A stretch of 64,000 bases of DNA from Herbiconiux moechotypicola. Lineage in GTDB: Bacteria; Actinomycetota; Actinomycetes; Actinomycetales; Microbacteriaceae. Numbering within the stretch: position 1 is the first letter of the stretch; each line of letters begins with the position of its first letter. Made by a program: the position numbers and the translations under genes. The stretch spans positions 1 to 64,000 of the forward strand of contig NZ_JANLCN010000013.1 in assembly GCF_024979255.1 (NCBI RefSeq). Direction: 5' to 3'. The notes below the pieces were generated by a model. It was not told the DNA's origin. It saw only the letters and a program-made list of their open reading frames with translations, and did not search any database. Positions 26,289 through 33,870 of the stretch are shown here, piece by piece.

Positions 26289-27902
26289 TCTCTCGCGGTA
26301 CTCGCGCGCGGGCACGCCGTGGAAGCGGGTGAACGCGGCACTGAACGTGGGCAGGTGCGTGTAGCCGACGCTGCGGGCGACCGCGGTGGGCCGGGCGCCG
26401 CCGACGAGCAGATCGCCCGCGATGCGCATGCGGGCGGAGTACCTCCAGCGGGCGAACGACATGCCGGTCTCCTCTCGGAAGGCTCTCAAGACCGAGGAGG
26501 GCGCGACGGCTGAAGAAGGCTCCTCGCCCTCGCCCTCGCCGATGCGACGCAGGTACTCCAGGGCCATAGCCCGCGCCCGCGGCTCGGTGGGCAGCACCAC
26601 CGACCGCGCGCGCTGGGCGGCGACCTGCTCGGCGAAGAGGTCGAGGATGTGCCGCGGATCGTGGTCGTCGGGCTGCAGGTAGGAGCGCGCACTCATGGCG
26701 CAGAACATCAGGTAGTCGTCCCACGCCGGCGAGAACCGCACCTGCAACGGTTCGGTCAGGCGCAGGTCGCTGGTGTCGGCGTCTCCGAGCGGCAGCGAGA
26801 TGGCGTTCTCCCGCAGACCCGTCACGTGCTTCACGCCGGCCGGGATCCACGTGGCGACCCCTTGCCGCCGTTCATACCGCCGGTCGCCGACGTCGAGGTA
26901 CCCGCTGCCCCGGTACATCCAGCTGAGCACATGCGTCTCGTTCGCGTGAGACGGCGTGCGCGCGGCCGGCAGCAGCTCGGGAGCCGCACCGAAGCCGGAC
27001 CCCGCGCGCACGATCCGCACGAGGTCGTCCGCCTGACGGGCCAGAGCGGCGCGGGGGGTCGCGAACGCACCGGAGGGCGCTGCGGCGACCTTGCGGCCGA
27101 AGTCGTACGGGGTCGGCCCGAACTCCTGCTTGAACGCGCGCGTGAACCCGTTGCGCGTGGTGAACCCCACCCGCGACGCCACCTGGTCGACGTCGTAGCC
27201 CGCACCCAGCAGCTCGACCGAGGCGATCAGCCGCGTGCGCAGCCGCCAGCGTTCGAAGGTGAGCCCGGTGCCGGCCACGAAGTCTCGGCGCAGGGTGCGC
27301 TCGCTGGAGTGGGTCCGGCTCGCCCACTGCGCCACGGTGAGGGTGAGGGCGGGATCTCTGACGAGCTCCTCGGCCACCACCCGGGCGGCCGTTCCGCTCG
27401 GCATCTCGGGCATCGAGACGTCGGGTGCGGCGTCCGCCGCTGATGGCGACTCCGGATGGGAACCGCCACGATGCAGGATGTCGAGGAGGGCGTGGGGCGA
27501 GTAGCCGAGCCCCTGCAGCGGCGTCACGTTCAGCGTGAAGTGGTGGATCAGCCAGTCCTGCCAGTGCTCGGGAACGTCGAAGCACACCGTGCCTGCCACC
27601 GAGGCGGATGCGGGGTGGAGGCCGATGGTGAAGGCGACGGTGCCCGGGTCGGTGACGATGGCGCGGTGCCTCCAGCCGTTCGCGGCGATCCAGGCGCCCT
27701 GCCCTGCCGAGAGTCGGAACGCCGCCTCGCCATCGATGTTGACCTGCGCGGAGCCGGTGCGCACCCACACCAGCAGCGGGCGGCGCGGGTGCCCCGCGGA
27801 GTCCGACCGGGTCGCCGGGATGGGTGGCGGGCCGCCGGCATCGGCATCGTGCAGGTCGAGTCGGGCCACGATCCTAAACAATACGGCAGTCTGCGCACAC
27901 AT
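26274..27902 (-). CDS. Tandem AraC-AraC transcriptional regulator
   Basis: A 542-residue protein made of two AraC regulators in series. Half one: cupin-like sensor (~40-100) and AraC HTH (~172-270; LTVAQWASRTHSSERTLRRDF and VASRVGFTTRNGFTRAFKQEFG). Half two: sensor (~325-400; YLDVGDRRYERRQGVATWIPAG) and HTH (~440-538; YTHLPTFSAAFTRFHGVP). Typical AraC proteins have only one such unit. The ATG at 27902 is the last in-frame start before the sensor begins. It lies back to back with an iron-box promoter and a siderophore-gene remnant, so a role in iron or siderophore control is plausible. Its 3' end overlaps the SRPBCC gene by 15 bp. Confidence 0.85.
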   Translation of the reverse strand: MCAQTAVLFRIVARLDLHDADAGGPPPIPATRSDSAGHPRRPLLVWVRTGSAQVNIDGEAAFRLSAGQGAWIAANGWRHRAIVTDPGTVAFTIGLHPASASVAGTVCFDVPEHWQDWLIHHFTLNVTPLQGLGYSPHALLDILHRGGSHPESPSAADAAPDVSMPEMPSGTAARVVAEELVRDPALTLTVAQWASRTHSSERTLRRDFVAGTGLTFERWRLRTRLIASVELLGAGYDVDQVASRVGFTTRNGFTRAFKQEFGPTPYDFGRKVAAAPSGAFATPRAALARQADDLVRIVRAGSGFGAAPELLPAARTPSHANETHVLSWMYRGSGYLDVGDRRYERRQGVATWIPAGVKHVTGLRENAISLPLGDADTSDLRLTEPLQVRFSPAWDDYLMFCAMSARSYLQPDDHDPRHILDLFAEQVAAQRARSVVLPTEPRARAMALEYLRRIGEGEGEEPSSAVAPSSVLRAFREETGMSFARWRYSARMRIAGDLLVGGARPTAVARSVGYTHLPTFSAAFTRFHGVPAREYRERSGRG

Positions 27903-27904
27903 AC

Positions 27905-27923
27905 TGAGGTAAGGTTTACCTAA
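27905..27923. promoter_or_regulatory. IdeR/DtxR-type iron box
   Basis: TGAGGTAAGGTTTACCTAA matches the DtxR/IdeR 19-bp consensus (TWAGGTTAGSCTAACCTWA, from memory) at about 15 positions, with near-perfect GGTAA/TTACC symmetry. It occupies the 31 bp between the AraC start and the remnant gene at 27934, so an iron repressor would control both. TAACCT at 27921-27926 could be the -10 of a leaderless rightward message. Confidence 0.7.
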
Positions 27924-27933
27924 CCTGGTGCTC

Positions 27934-28236
27934 ATGCCCAAGACGTCCCGACGACTCACCGTGCACCAGCCTGCACTGCGTGAGGTGCAGGTCGTGCGGG
28001 TGCACGACCTGACACCCGGGATGCGGCGGGTCACGCTCGCGGGCGAGCAGCTGCGGGAGTTCACCTCGGCCGGCGGCCACGCCCATCGGCTCTCCCAGGC
28101 CGCCGGGAGCGACTTCGTGATCGTGATGGAGCAGGGCCGCATCATCGAGCGCGGCACCCACACCGAGCTCCTCGCGGCCGACGGCGCCTACGCCCGCCTC
28201 TGGACCGCCTGGCGCGCCGGCCGCGCCGACGGCTAA
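27934..28236 (+). pseudogene. Fusion remnant: siderophore-interacting protein start joined to ABC ATPase end
   Basis: One open frame of 100 residues with two unrelated parts. Residues ~1-40 (TVHQPALREVQVVRVHDLTPGMRR...) match the N-terminus of siderophore-interacting flavin reductases (FAD-binding 9/SIP). From ~43 on (AHRLSQAAGSDFVIVMEQGRI, then ERGTHTELLAADGAYARLW) it is the C-terminal end of an ABC exporter ATPase, past the H-loop. Neither the FAD domain core nor Walker A/B is present. An in-frame deletion near 28055-28062 removing the SIP 3' part, any genes between, and most of the ATPase explains this. The iron box upstream is intact, so the remnant may still be transcribed under iron starvation. 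GTG 27928 is an alternative start. Confidence 0.8.
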
Positions 28237-28242
28237 TGGCGC

Positions 28243-28258
28243 ACCCGCTCGGGTTTTT
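28243..28258 (+). terminator. Weak stem with T run after the fusion remnant
   Basis: ACCC-GCTC-GGGT followed by TTTT. The stem is only 4 bp, so termination would be weak. It may end the remnant transcript before the AbiE-like operon. Confidence 0.3.
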
Positions 28259-28297
28259 ACAAGTTAATCCGCCTTCAGCCAGATTTACTTGTAATCT
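28257..28297 (+). promoter_or_regulatory. Inverted-repeat operator and leaderless promoter of the AbiE-like pair
   Basis: TTACAAGTTAATC (28257-28269) and GATTTACTTGTAA (28282-28294) are inverted copies matching at 12 of 13 positions, separated by 12 bp. The right arm overlaps a TAATCT -10 (28292-28297) that lies 6 bp before the ATG at 28304, predicting a leaderless message. AbiEi antitoxins are known to repress their own operons by binding inverted repeats at the promoter, which fits this layout. Confidence 0.65.
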
Positions 28298-28303
28298 GGA
28301 TTC

Positions 28304-29311
28304 ATGGAACTCAGCCGTGGGATCACGCTCATCGAGCAGCTCGGAGACGACGCCGGGTTCGGCATCGATCTCCGCTCCGCGACCCTCGCCATGATCGGTG
28401 ACGTCGCTCAGAGCCGCGCGTATGTGATCGCCGTTCGTTCGACACCACCTGGCCCGGCTCGAGTCACCCATGATCTCGGTCGCATGAGCGCCACCTCCGA
28501 CAACGACATTCGCCTGCTCTATGTGGTGCCGCACCTCACCGCGTCGCTCCGCGCGACAGCACTCCGAGACCATCGAATAGCCGTCGCAGCGATCGACGAC
28601 GGCGCAGTCGTACTTGACGGCACTGAATGGCACCGCGAGCGACCCGCTCCACCGGCTGCTGCGCCCCGCGGCCGCAAGCCTTGGGGTCGCCTCGCACTCC
28701 TGCGAGCGCTCATCCGGACGAGCGAGCCCCGCTCTCAGGCGACTCTCGCCGCAGAGATCGGAGTCGCCCAGCAAGCCGTCGCGCTCGCGCTGCCGGCCCT
28801 CGCGTCGCTCGGCGTCGAACGCCGAGACGCCGGCTGGGCGGCGAGCGATCCGGGTGCACTGTGGGACAAGTTCATGGCCGAGTACCCGGGCCCCGGCGGG
28901 CATAGCCGGCGCTGGTCCGGAGCCGCACCGCTTGATGTTCAGGTCGAGCGCGCTGAAGCCCTCGCCCGCGCCAAAGGCACGATGACGCTCCTCTCCGGCG
29001 ACCTCGCGGCCGACCGGCAGGCGCCAATGCGCCGCCCGGTCACCGCGACGTTGTTCGCGACGTCAGATGTCGACCTCTCGTCCCGATCGACCCTCGTCGA
29101 GGATGGCGACGAGACTCTCACGATGATCGTCCCCGCCGATCCCACCGTCTTCGCGACGGCGCGCGCTTGGGTGGGCCCCGCCACAGTACTCACCGACCCT
29201 GTGATCACCGCCTGGGAGGTCACCCACTCGCGCGGCGCCGACCGCGATGACGCGGTCGCCCAGCTGAAGAGCACCGTCCTTGCCGAGCGGCAAGAACGGC
29301 CCGCCCGATGA
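28304..29311 (+). CDS. Winged-helix AbiEi-like antitoxin
   Basis: A 335-residue protein. The N-terminal ~110 residues are unfamiliar (possibly restriction-fold-like); a winged helix lies at ~120-185 (KPWGRLALLRALIRT, QATLAAEIGVAQQAVALALPALASLG), then an AbiEi-type C-terminal region with LLSGDLAADRQAPM, TLTMIVPADPTVF and LTDPVITAWEVTHSRGADRDDAV. I read it as the DNA-binding antitoxin and autorepressor of a type IV AbiE-like system. It overlaps the nucleotidyltransferase gene by 4 bp (ATGA), the standard order antitoxin then toxin. The leaderless promoter and inverted repeat upstream fit autorepression. Assignment is by architecture and a loose motif match. Confidence 0.65.
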   Translation: MELSRGITLIEQLGDDAGFGIDLRSATLAMIGDVAQSRAYVIAVRSTPPGPARVTHDLGRMSATSDNDIRLLYVVPHLTASLRATALRDHRIAVAAIDDGAVVLDGTEWHRERPAPPAAAPRGRKPWGRLALLRALIRTSEPRSQATLAAEIGVAQQAVALALPALASLGVERRDAGWAASDPGALWDKFMAEYPGPGGHSRRWSGAAPLDVQVERAEALARAKGTMTLLSGDLAADRQAPMRRPVTATLFATSDVDLSSRSTLVEDGDETLTMIVPADPTVFATARAWVGPATVLTDPVITAWEVTHSRGADRDDAVAQLKSTVLAERQERPAR

Positions 29312-30060
29312 CTCGTGTCAGCGCTGTCGCGCCGTGCACCTCGAACGCCGACGATCTCGCATTCGCGGCACTGTCCGACGCAGTTCGGGCGACCGACGAC
29401 ATGACCGATTCCAGGATCGTCGGCGGACACATGGTGGGACTCCTCCTCACCGCATTTCCGGTGCCCGGGCTCGAGGTGAGGCGCACCACCGACGCTGACA
29501 CTGGACTCAGCACGTCGATCGCCACGAGCGAAGACGTCACCGTCAGACTGCTCGAGCTCGGCTACACGCGCGTCAACGGAAGTCGATTCATCCGGGCCGG
29601 GCGCACCATCGACCTGCTGGTCGAGATCGACGGCAGCCGGTTCAAGCCGCGCATGTTCAACGGTGGGCAACTCGACGGAAGCCCCGGACTCGACCTCGCA
29701 CTCGCGGCGGATCCGATCGAGATCGACACCACGGTCGTCTACACCGACGGCCACGACGAGCAGTTCGTGGTGCGCGTGCCGACGGTCGAGTGGGCCACCG
29801 TCCTCAAGGCCTACGCGGCGGGTTCGAGACATGCCGCGAAAGACATCGCCGACCTCCACCACCTTCTCGAGATCCGCCAGCAGTACGGGCGCGATGCGGT
29901 CGGCGGCTGGAAGCTCGACGTTGAGCCCGCTACAGGTCGCCGCCTCGACGCCGCGCGCATACTCCGCCAGATCACCGCCCTCGACTCCCGCATCGCCGAC
30001 TCCGGGATCCCACCTCAACGCTTCATAGAGCTCGTTCGAGAGCACATCGCGCCACTCTGA
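29308..30060 (+). CDS. AbiEii-like nucleotidyltransferase (putative toxin)
   Basis: A 250-residue nucleotidyltransferase-fold protein. RIVGGHMVGLLLTAF gives the GG-containing N-terminal NTase motif, RRTTDADTGLSTS a D-x-D-type metal site near residue 62, and RTIDLLVEI the third strand aspartate. A helical C-terminal part follows (VLKAYAAGSRHAAKDIADLHHLLEIR), as in AbiEii/GSG-type transferases. Such toxins halt growth, in some cases by modifying tRNA, and abort phage infection. Coupled to the antitoxin by a 4-bp overlap. A tRNA-Ser gene lies directly downstream on the other strand, but no functional link is shown. Confidence 0.7.
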   Translation: MTRVSAVAPCTSNADDLAFAALSDAVRATDDMTDSRIVGGHMVGLLLTAFPVPGLEVRRTTDADTGLSTSIATSEDVTVRLLELGYTRVNGSRFIRAGRTIDLLVEIDGSRFKPRMFNGGQLDGSPGLDLALAADPIEIDTTVVYTDGHDEQFVVRVPTVEWATVLKAYAAGSRHAAKDIADLHHLLEIRQQYGRDAVGGWKLDVEPATGRRLDAARILRQITALDSRIADSGIPPQRFIELVREHIAPL

Positions 30061-30084
30061 CCGGGGCGCGATGGGGATTGACGA

Positions 30085-30114
30085 AGCCCCCGCTCGCGAC
30101 GCGAGGCGGGGGCT
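30085..30114. terminator. Bidirectional stem-loop between the toxin gene and tRNA-Ser
   Basis: AGCCCCCG-CTCGC / GCGAG-GCGGGGGCT forms a long GC-rich stem with a 3-base loop and a one-base bulge. It starts 24 bp after the toxin stop and ends 2 bp before the tRNA 3' end, so it can end both transcripts. Confidence 0.7.
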
Positions 30115-30116
30115 GG

Positions 30117-30206
30117 TGGCGGTACCGGTGGGATTTGAACCCACGGTGGAGTCTCCCCCACACAACTTTTCGAGAGTTGCACCTTCGGCCGCTCGGACAC
30201 GGTACC
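30117..30206 (-). tRNA. tRNA-Ser (anticodon CGA)
   Basis: On the minus strand the 5' GGTACCG pairs with 3' CGGTACC (7-bp acceptor stem), followed by discriminator G and an encoded CCA. The D arm contains GAGCGGCCGAAGG, the anticodon stem CAACT/AGTTG carries loop CTCGAAA with anticodon CGA (reads UCG), a long variable arm (GTGGGGGAGACTCCAC) marks a class II tRNA, and the T arm is GTGGG-TTCAAAT-CCCAC. All are as expected for tRNA-Ser. Confidence 0.97.
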
Positions 30207-30289
30207 GGGGACGAGTGTACGCGAGGCGCCGCCGTCTCGCCAATCGGCGGCTCCCGCACGCGCGAGCGGGTCGGCGCTACGCTGGCGAC

Positions 30290-31159
30290 ATGAGCGGCGG
30301 AGGCGAGAACGGAGGCGAGAGCAGCAGCGCCGGCAGCGGCGCACACGGCGTGACGATCTCGGTGGTCATCCCCGCCCGCGACGACGCGAGCTTCCTCGAG
30401 CGCGCGCTCACGGCCCTCGAGCGGCAGACCCGCCGCCCCGACGAGGTCGTCGTCGTCGACAACGGCTCCACCGACGACACCGCCGAGGTCGCCCGCCGCC
30501 ACGGCGCCACCGTGGTCGACGAACCCGTGCAGGGCATCCTGCGCGCCACCGCCGCCGGCTTCGACGCCGCGACCGGCGCGATCCTCGCCCGCATCGACGC
30601 CGACTCGGTGCCCGAACCTGACTGGCTGGCCCGCGTCGAGGCCGCGTTCACGAGACCGGACGCGCCCACCGCCTACACCGGCCCCGGCCGCTTCTACGAC
30701 ATCGCCCGTGCCGGCGACTGGGCCGGCCGCACCTTCTACCTCGGCGGCTACGTGACCTGGATGACCCTCTTCCTCGGGCATCCGCCCCTCTTCGGCTCGA
30801 ACATGGCGCTCACCAAAGCGGCCTGGATGCGCATCCGGAGCGACGTGCACCGCACCGACCGCCGCGTGCACGACGACCTCGACATCACCTACCACCTGCT
30901 GCCCGACATGACGGTGGAGTACGACCCGACCCTCGTGATGCCCATCTCGGGCCGGCCGTTCTACAGCTGGCGCGGCTTCGGGCGGCGGCTGCACTGGGCC
31001 TTCCGCACCATCGGGGTGAACCTGCCCGGGCAGTGGCCGTGGCAGCGGTGGGCGCGGCGGCGGGTCAGCCGGGCAGACCGGGATGCCCGGAGACTCCAGG
31101 ATGCTCGGGGAGACCGGGCGAGGACGCCTTCGCGTAGAGCGCCAGCAGATCGGAGCTGA
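30290..31159 (+). CDS. Glycosyltransferase family 2
   Basis: A 289-residue GT-A glycosyltransferase. VTISVVIPARDDASFLERAL and EVVVVDNGSTDDTAEVARRHGA form the nucleotide-sugar-binding half; ARIDADSVPEPDWL carries the DxD metal site, and HDDLDITYHLLPDMTVEYD the acceptor/base region. One hydrophobic segment (GGYVTWMTLFLG) may touch the membrane. The acceptor is unknown. The annotated C-terminus (~95 bp) overlaps the convergent hydrolase gene and is arginine-rich and low-complexity, so the folded domain probably ends near residue 258. Confidence 0.88.
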   Translation: MSGGGENGGESSSAGSGAHGVTISVVIPARDDASFLERALTALERQTRRPDEVVVVDNGSTDDTAEVARRHGATVVDEPVQGILRATAAGFDAATGAILARIDADSVPEPDWLARVEAAFTRPDAPTAYTGPGRFYDIARAGDWAGRTFYLGGYVTWMTLFLGHPPLFGSNMALTKAAWMRIRSDVHRTDRRVHDDLDITYHLLPDMTVEYDPTLVMPISGRPFYSWRGFGRRLHWAFRTIGVNLPGQWPWQRWARRRVSRADRDARRLQDARGDRARTPSRRAPADRS

Positions 31160-32021
31160 GCTCGTACGGCGCATCCTCACAGGGACTGTGGCCGGTGCGG
31201 TACACGTGCATCGACGCCCCGATCGCCTCGGCGAACCGCGCGTGCCGCGCCAGCGGCCACAGATCGTGCTCCCCCACCGCGACGGCCTTCGGCACCTCGA
31301 GCGCGGCCAGCGAGGCCTCGACGTCGGGCGCCTCCATCATGATGCCCATGATGTCGCGGTGCGAGTCGCGCCGCGTGGAGTGGAAACGCGAGCGCACGAA
31401 CGCGATGCGCCCCGGTTTCACCCGCAGCACGTTGGCCTGCACTCCCCAGCGCATGAGGTTGGCGGCCGCCGCCGGCGTGGCGAGCCCCGAGAACCGGCCC
31501 AGCCGGCTCACCCCCGCGAAGCTCTGGCCAGGATCGGGCGGCGTGCCGAGGAACGTGAGGCTGGCCACCAGCTCGGGCCGCCGCACCGCCACCAGTTGCG
31601 CCACCACCCCTGCGAACGAGTATCCGAGCAGATGCACGGGTCCACCACCGGCCTCGATGAACGCGATCATGTCGTCGACGAACAACTCGAGCGTGTAGTG
31701 CCGCGCGGGCGGCACGAGGTTCCACGGCCCCGCCGCATGCGACTCGTACTGCCCCGCGAGGTCGTAACTCTGCACGTAGTATCCCGCGGCCACCAGCTCG
31801 GGCATCACGAAGTGGAAGTCCTCCTTCGACCCGGTGGCCCCCGCCACCAGCACGACCCTCGGATGCGCGGGGTCGCCGAGCGAGACCGTGGCGAGCCCGC
31901 CGCTGGGCGCGGCGAAGGTGGAGAGCACCGCCCCCTCCGGCGGTGTCGTCCAGTCGATGTCGGGCAGCTGTTCGTCGCGTTCGACGGCCAGCCGCCTCGA
32001 CTCCGGAGCCGAGTCTGACAC
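31065..32021 (-). CDS. Alpha/beta hydrolase
   Basis: A 318-residue alpha/beta hydrolase. VVLVAGATGSKEDF supplies the oxyanion region, GYSFAG the nucleophile elbow serine, AVGEHDLWP the acid aspartate region and RTGHSPCED the catalytic histidine. The C-terminal SSPGLPEHPGVSGHPGLPG tail is low-complexity and lies in the stretch overlapping the glycosyltransferase. Substrate unknown; ester or C-C hydrolysis are both possible for the fold. Divergent from the potassium channel gene. Confidence 0.9.
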   Translation of the reverse strand: MSDSAPESRRLAVERDEQLPDIDWTTPPEGAVLSTFAAPSGGLATVSLGDPAHPRVVLVAGATGSKEDFHFVMPELVAAGYYVQSYDLAGQYESHAAGPWNLVPPARHYTLELFVDDMIAFIEAGGGPVHLLGYSFAGVVAQLVAVRRPELVASLTFLGTPPDPGQSFAGVSRLGRFSGLATPAAAANLMRWGVQANVLRVKPGRIAFVRSRFHSTRRDSHRDIMGIMMEAPDVEASLAALEVPKAVAVGEHDLWPLARHARFAEAIGASMHVYRTGHSPCEDAPYELSSDLLALYAKASSPGLPEHPGVSGHPGLPG

Positions 32022-32083
32022 GCGCCCAATCTACCGGGCCGCCCGCACGCACCGTGGGATGCTGATGCCCGGAGGGGCGAGAG

Positions 32084-32758
32084 ATGAACGACGGCCAGAG
32101 CAGCGGCGCCCACCCCGACCGCCGCGCGCACTGGGAGACCGCCACCTCCATCCCTCTGGTGGCCCTCTCGCTCGTGTTCATCGCCCTCTATTCGGCGCAG
32201 GTGCTCGACACGACCCTGCCCGTGCACGCCCAGGTCGCCATCACCGCCGTGCTCGCGCTCATCTGGGTCACCTTCGCCACCGACTACCTCGTGCGCCTCG
32301 GGCTCGCCACCGACAAGCGCGAGTACGTGAAGACCTCCTGGGTCGACCTCGTGTCGGTGCTCATCCCGGTCTTCCGCCCGTTCCTGCTGCTCGCGCGGCT
32401 GGGCGACATCCCGTTCTTCAAGCGCGGCAGCGGCGGCTCGATCCGCCTGCGCCTCGTCATCCACGCCGCCCTGTTCGTGCTGCTGTTCGTCTACTCCATC
32501 TCGCTCGCGGTGCTCGCCGTGGAACGCCCGGCGCCCGGCGCCAACATCCTCACCTTCGGCGACTCCATCTGGTGGGCCTGCGTCACCATCGCGACAGTGG
32601 GCTACGGCGACCTCTACCCGGTCACCGACGCAGGCCGCCTGCTGTCGGTCGTGCTGATGGCCGGCGGGATCGCGATCGTCGGGGTGGCGACGGCGACGAT
32701 CGTGTCGTACCTCAACGAATCCATCACCCGGCAGCATCGCCGCCGCACCGACCCGTGA
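32084..32758 (+). CDS. Voltage-gated-type potassium channel
   Basis: A 224-residue membrane protein. Four short hydrophobic segments (~20-40, 48-72, 84-105, 122-145) resemble a reduced voltage-sensor region, followed by a pore helix and the K+ selectivity filter TVGYGD at 171-176 and an inner helix (LLSVVLMAGGIAIVGVATATIVSYL). It forms a tetrameric K+ channel in the cytoplasmic membrane. No RCK or cyclic-nucleotide domain follows. The stop is directly followed by a Rho-independent terminator. Confidence 0.93.
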   Translation: MNDGQSSGAHPDRRAHWETATSIPLVALSLVFIALYSAQVLDTTLPVHAQVAITAVLALIWVTFATDYLVRLGLATDKREYVKTSWVDLVSVLIPVFRPFLLLARLGDIPFFKRGSGGSIRLRLVIHAALFVLLFVYSISLAVLAVERPAPGANILTFGDSIWWACVTIATVGYGDLYPVTDAGRLLSVVLMAGGIAIVGVATATIVSYLNESITRQHRRRTDP

Positions 32759-32778
32759 CCCCCGTTTTGGGGGTTTTT
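32758..32778 (+). terminator. Rho-independent terminator of the K+ channel gene
   Basis: CCCCC-GTTTT-GGGGG followed by TTTTT, overlapping the stop codon. A classic intrinsic terminator with a perfect 5-bp G:C stem and U tract. Confidence 0.9.
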
Positions 32779-32925
32779 CGGCCCGCGGCGCCCCGGAACA
32801 CTTGATCTTCGGCTCGACTCGCCCCGAGAAGTTCGCCTGGCGTTCAGATTCGCGTGCTTGAGTCGAGAGAGCACCACGGACGGGCAGCGAACCCGAGGCC
32901 CGCACCTCACCGAACGGATGTCCCT

Positions 32926-33870
32926 GTGACCACCAGAACGGCCGAGTACCCGAGGCCGAACCACTTCCTCCTGCACATCAGCGACACGCACCTGCTGGCG
33001 GGAGGCGGCAAGCTCTACGGCTCCGTGGCGAGCGAAGAGCTGCTGCGCCAGGTGTTCGACGAGCTCGAGGCCTCAGGGGGCCGGCCCGAGGCGATCGTCT
33101 TCACCGGTGACCTCGCCGACAAGGGCGAACCGGATGCGTACGCGCGGCTCCGCGCGATCGTCGAGCCCGCCGCGGCACGGCTGGGCGCTCAGGTGATCTG
33201 GGTGATGGGCAACCACGACGACCGCGCCGCCTTCCGCGCCGGCCTCTTCGGCGAGGTGCCCACCGACCGCGCCGTCGACCGCGTCTACGACGTGAACGGG
33301 CTGCGGGTCATCACGCTCGACTCCACCGTCCCCGGTCACCACCATGGCGAGGTCACCGGCGACCAGCTCGACTGGCTGGCCGAGGAGCTCGCGCTCCCCG
33401 CCGCCCACGGCACCATCCTGGCGATGCACCACCCGCCCGTGCCGAGCGTGCTCGACCTCGCGGTGTCGGTGGAGCTGCGCGACCAGAAAGGTCTCGCCGA
33501 GGTGCTCGAGGGCACCGACGTGCGCTCCATCATCGCCGGGCACCTGCACTACTCCACCACCGCGACGTTCGCGGGCATCCCGGTGTCGGTGGCCTCGGCC
33601 ACCTGCTACACCCAAGACCTCAACGTGCCCGTGGGCGGCACGCGGGGCCGCGCGGGTGCGCAGGCGTTCAACCTCGTGCACGTCTACGACCACACCGTGC
33701 TGCACTCGGTGGTGCCGGTCGGCGACTTCCCCGCCCTCGACTACATCACGGCCGAGGAGTCGCACCGCCGGCTCACGGCCGACGGCATCTCGATCGCCGA
33801 CGCGGTGAGCCCGCGCGTGGCGCCCGAGCCGCCGATGACGATGCCTATCCTGCTGCCGACGGGAGTGTGA
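32926..33870 (+). CDS. CpdA-like cyclic nucleotide phosphodiesterase (metallophosphoesterase)
   Basis: A 314-residue calcineurin-like phosphoesterase. Metal-site motifs appear in order: [32 protein letters not shown] and AGHLHYS, giving the two-metal centre of the CpdA/GpdQ group that hydrolyses cyclic nucleotides or phosphodiesters. The GTG at 32926 is used because the conserved part begins 12 residues later; the in-frame ATG at 32854 would add 24 residues of unlikely sequence. The 3' end overlaps the convergent Stealth gene by 26 bp. Confidence 0.9.
   Translation: MTTRTAEYPRPNHFLLHISDTHLLAGGGKLYGSVASEELLRQVFDELEASGGRPEAIVFTGDLADKGEPDAYARLRAIVEPAAARLGAQVIWVMGNHDDRAAFRAGLFGEVPTDRAVDRVYDVNGLRVITLDSTVPGHHHGEVTGDQLDWLAEELALPAAHGTILAMHHPPVPSVLDLAVSVELRDQKGLAEVLEGTDVRSIIAGHLHYSTTATFAGIPVSVASATCYTQDLNVPVGGTRGRAGAQAFNLVHVYDHTVLHSVVPVGDFPALDYITAEESHRRLTADGISIADAVSPRVAPEPPMTMPILLPTGV

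Noticed and set aside
27928-28236. Intact siderophore-interacting protein gene
   Set aside because: Only ~40 residues match; the FAD and NADPH domains are missing and the rest is an ABC ATPase tail.
30117-30206. tRNA-Ser as an integration site of a genomic island
   Set aside because: The accessory patch (25.8-30.1 kb) abuts it, but I found no integrase and no duplicated tRNA 3' end.
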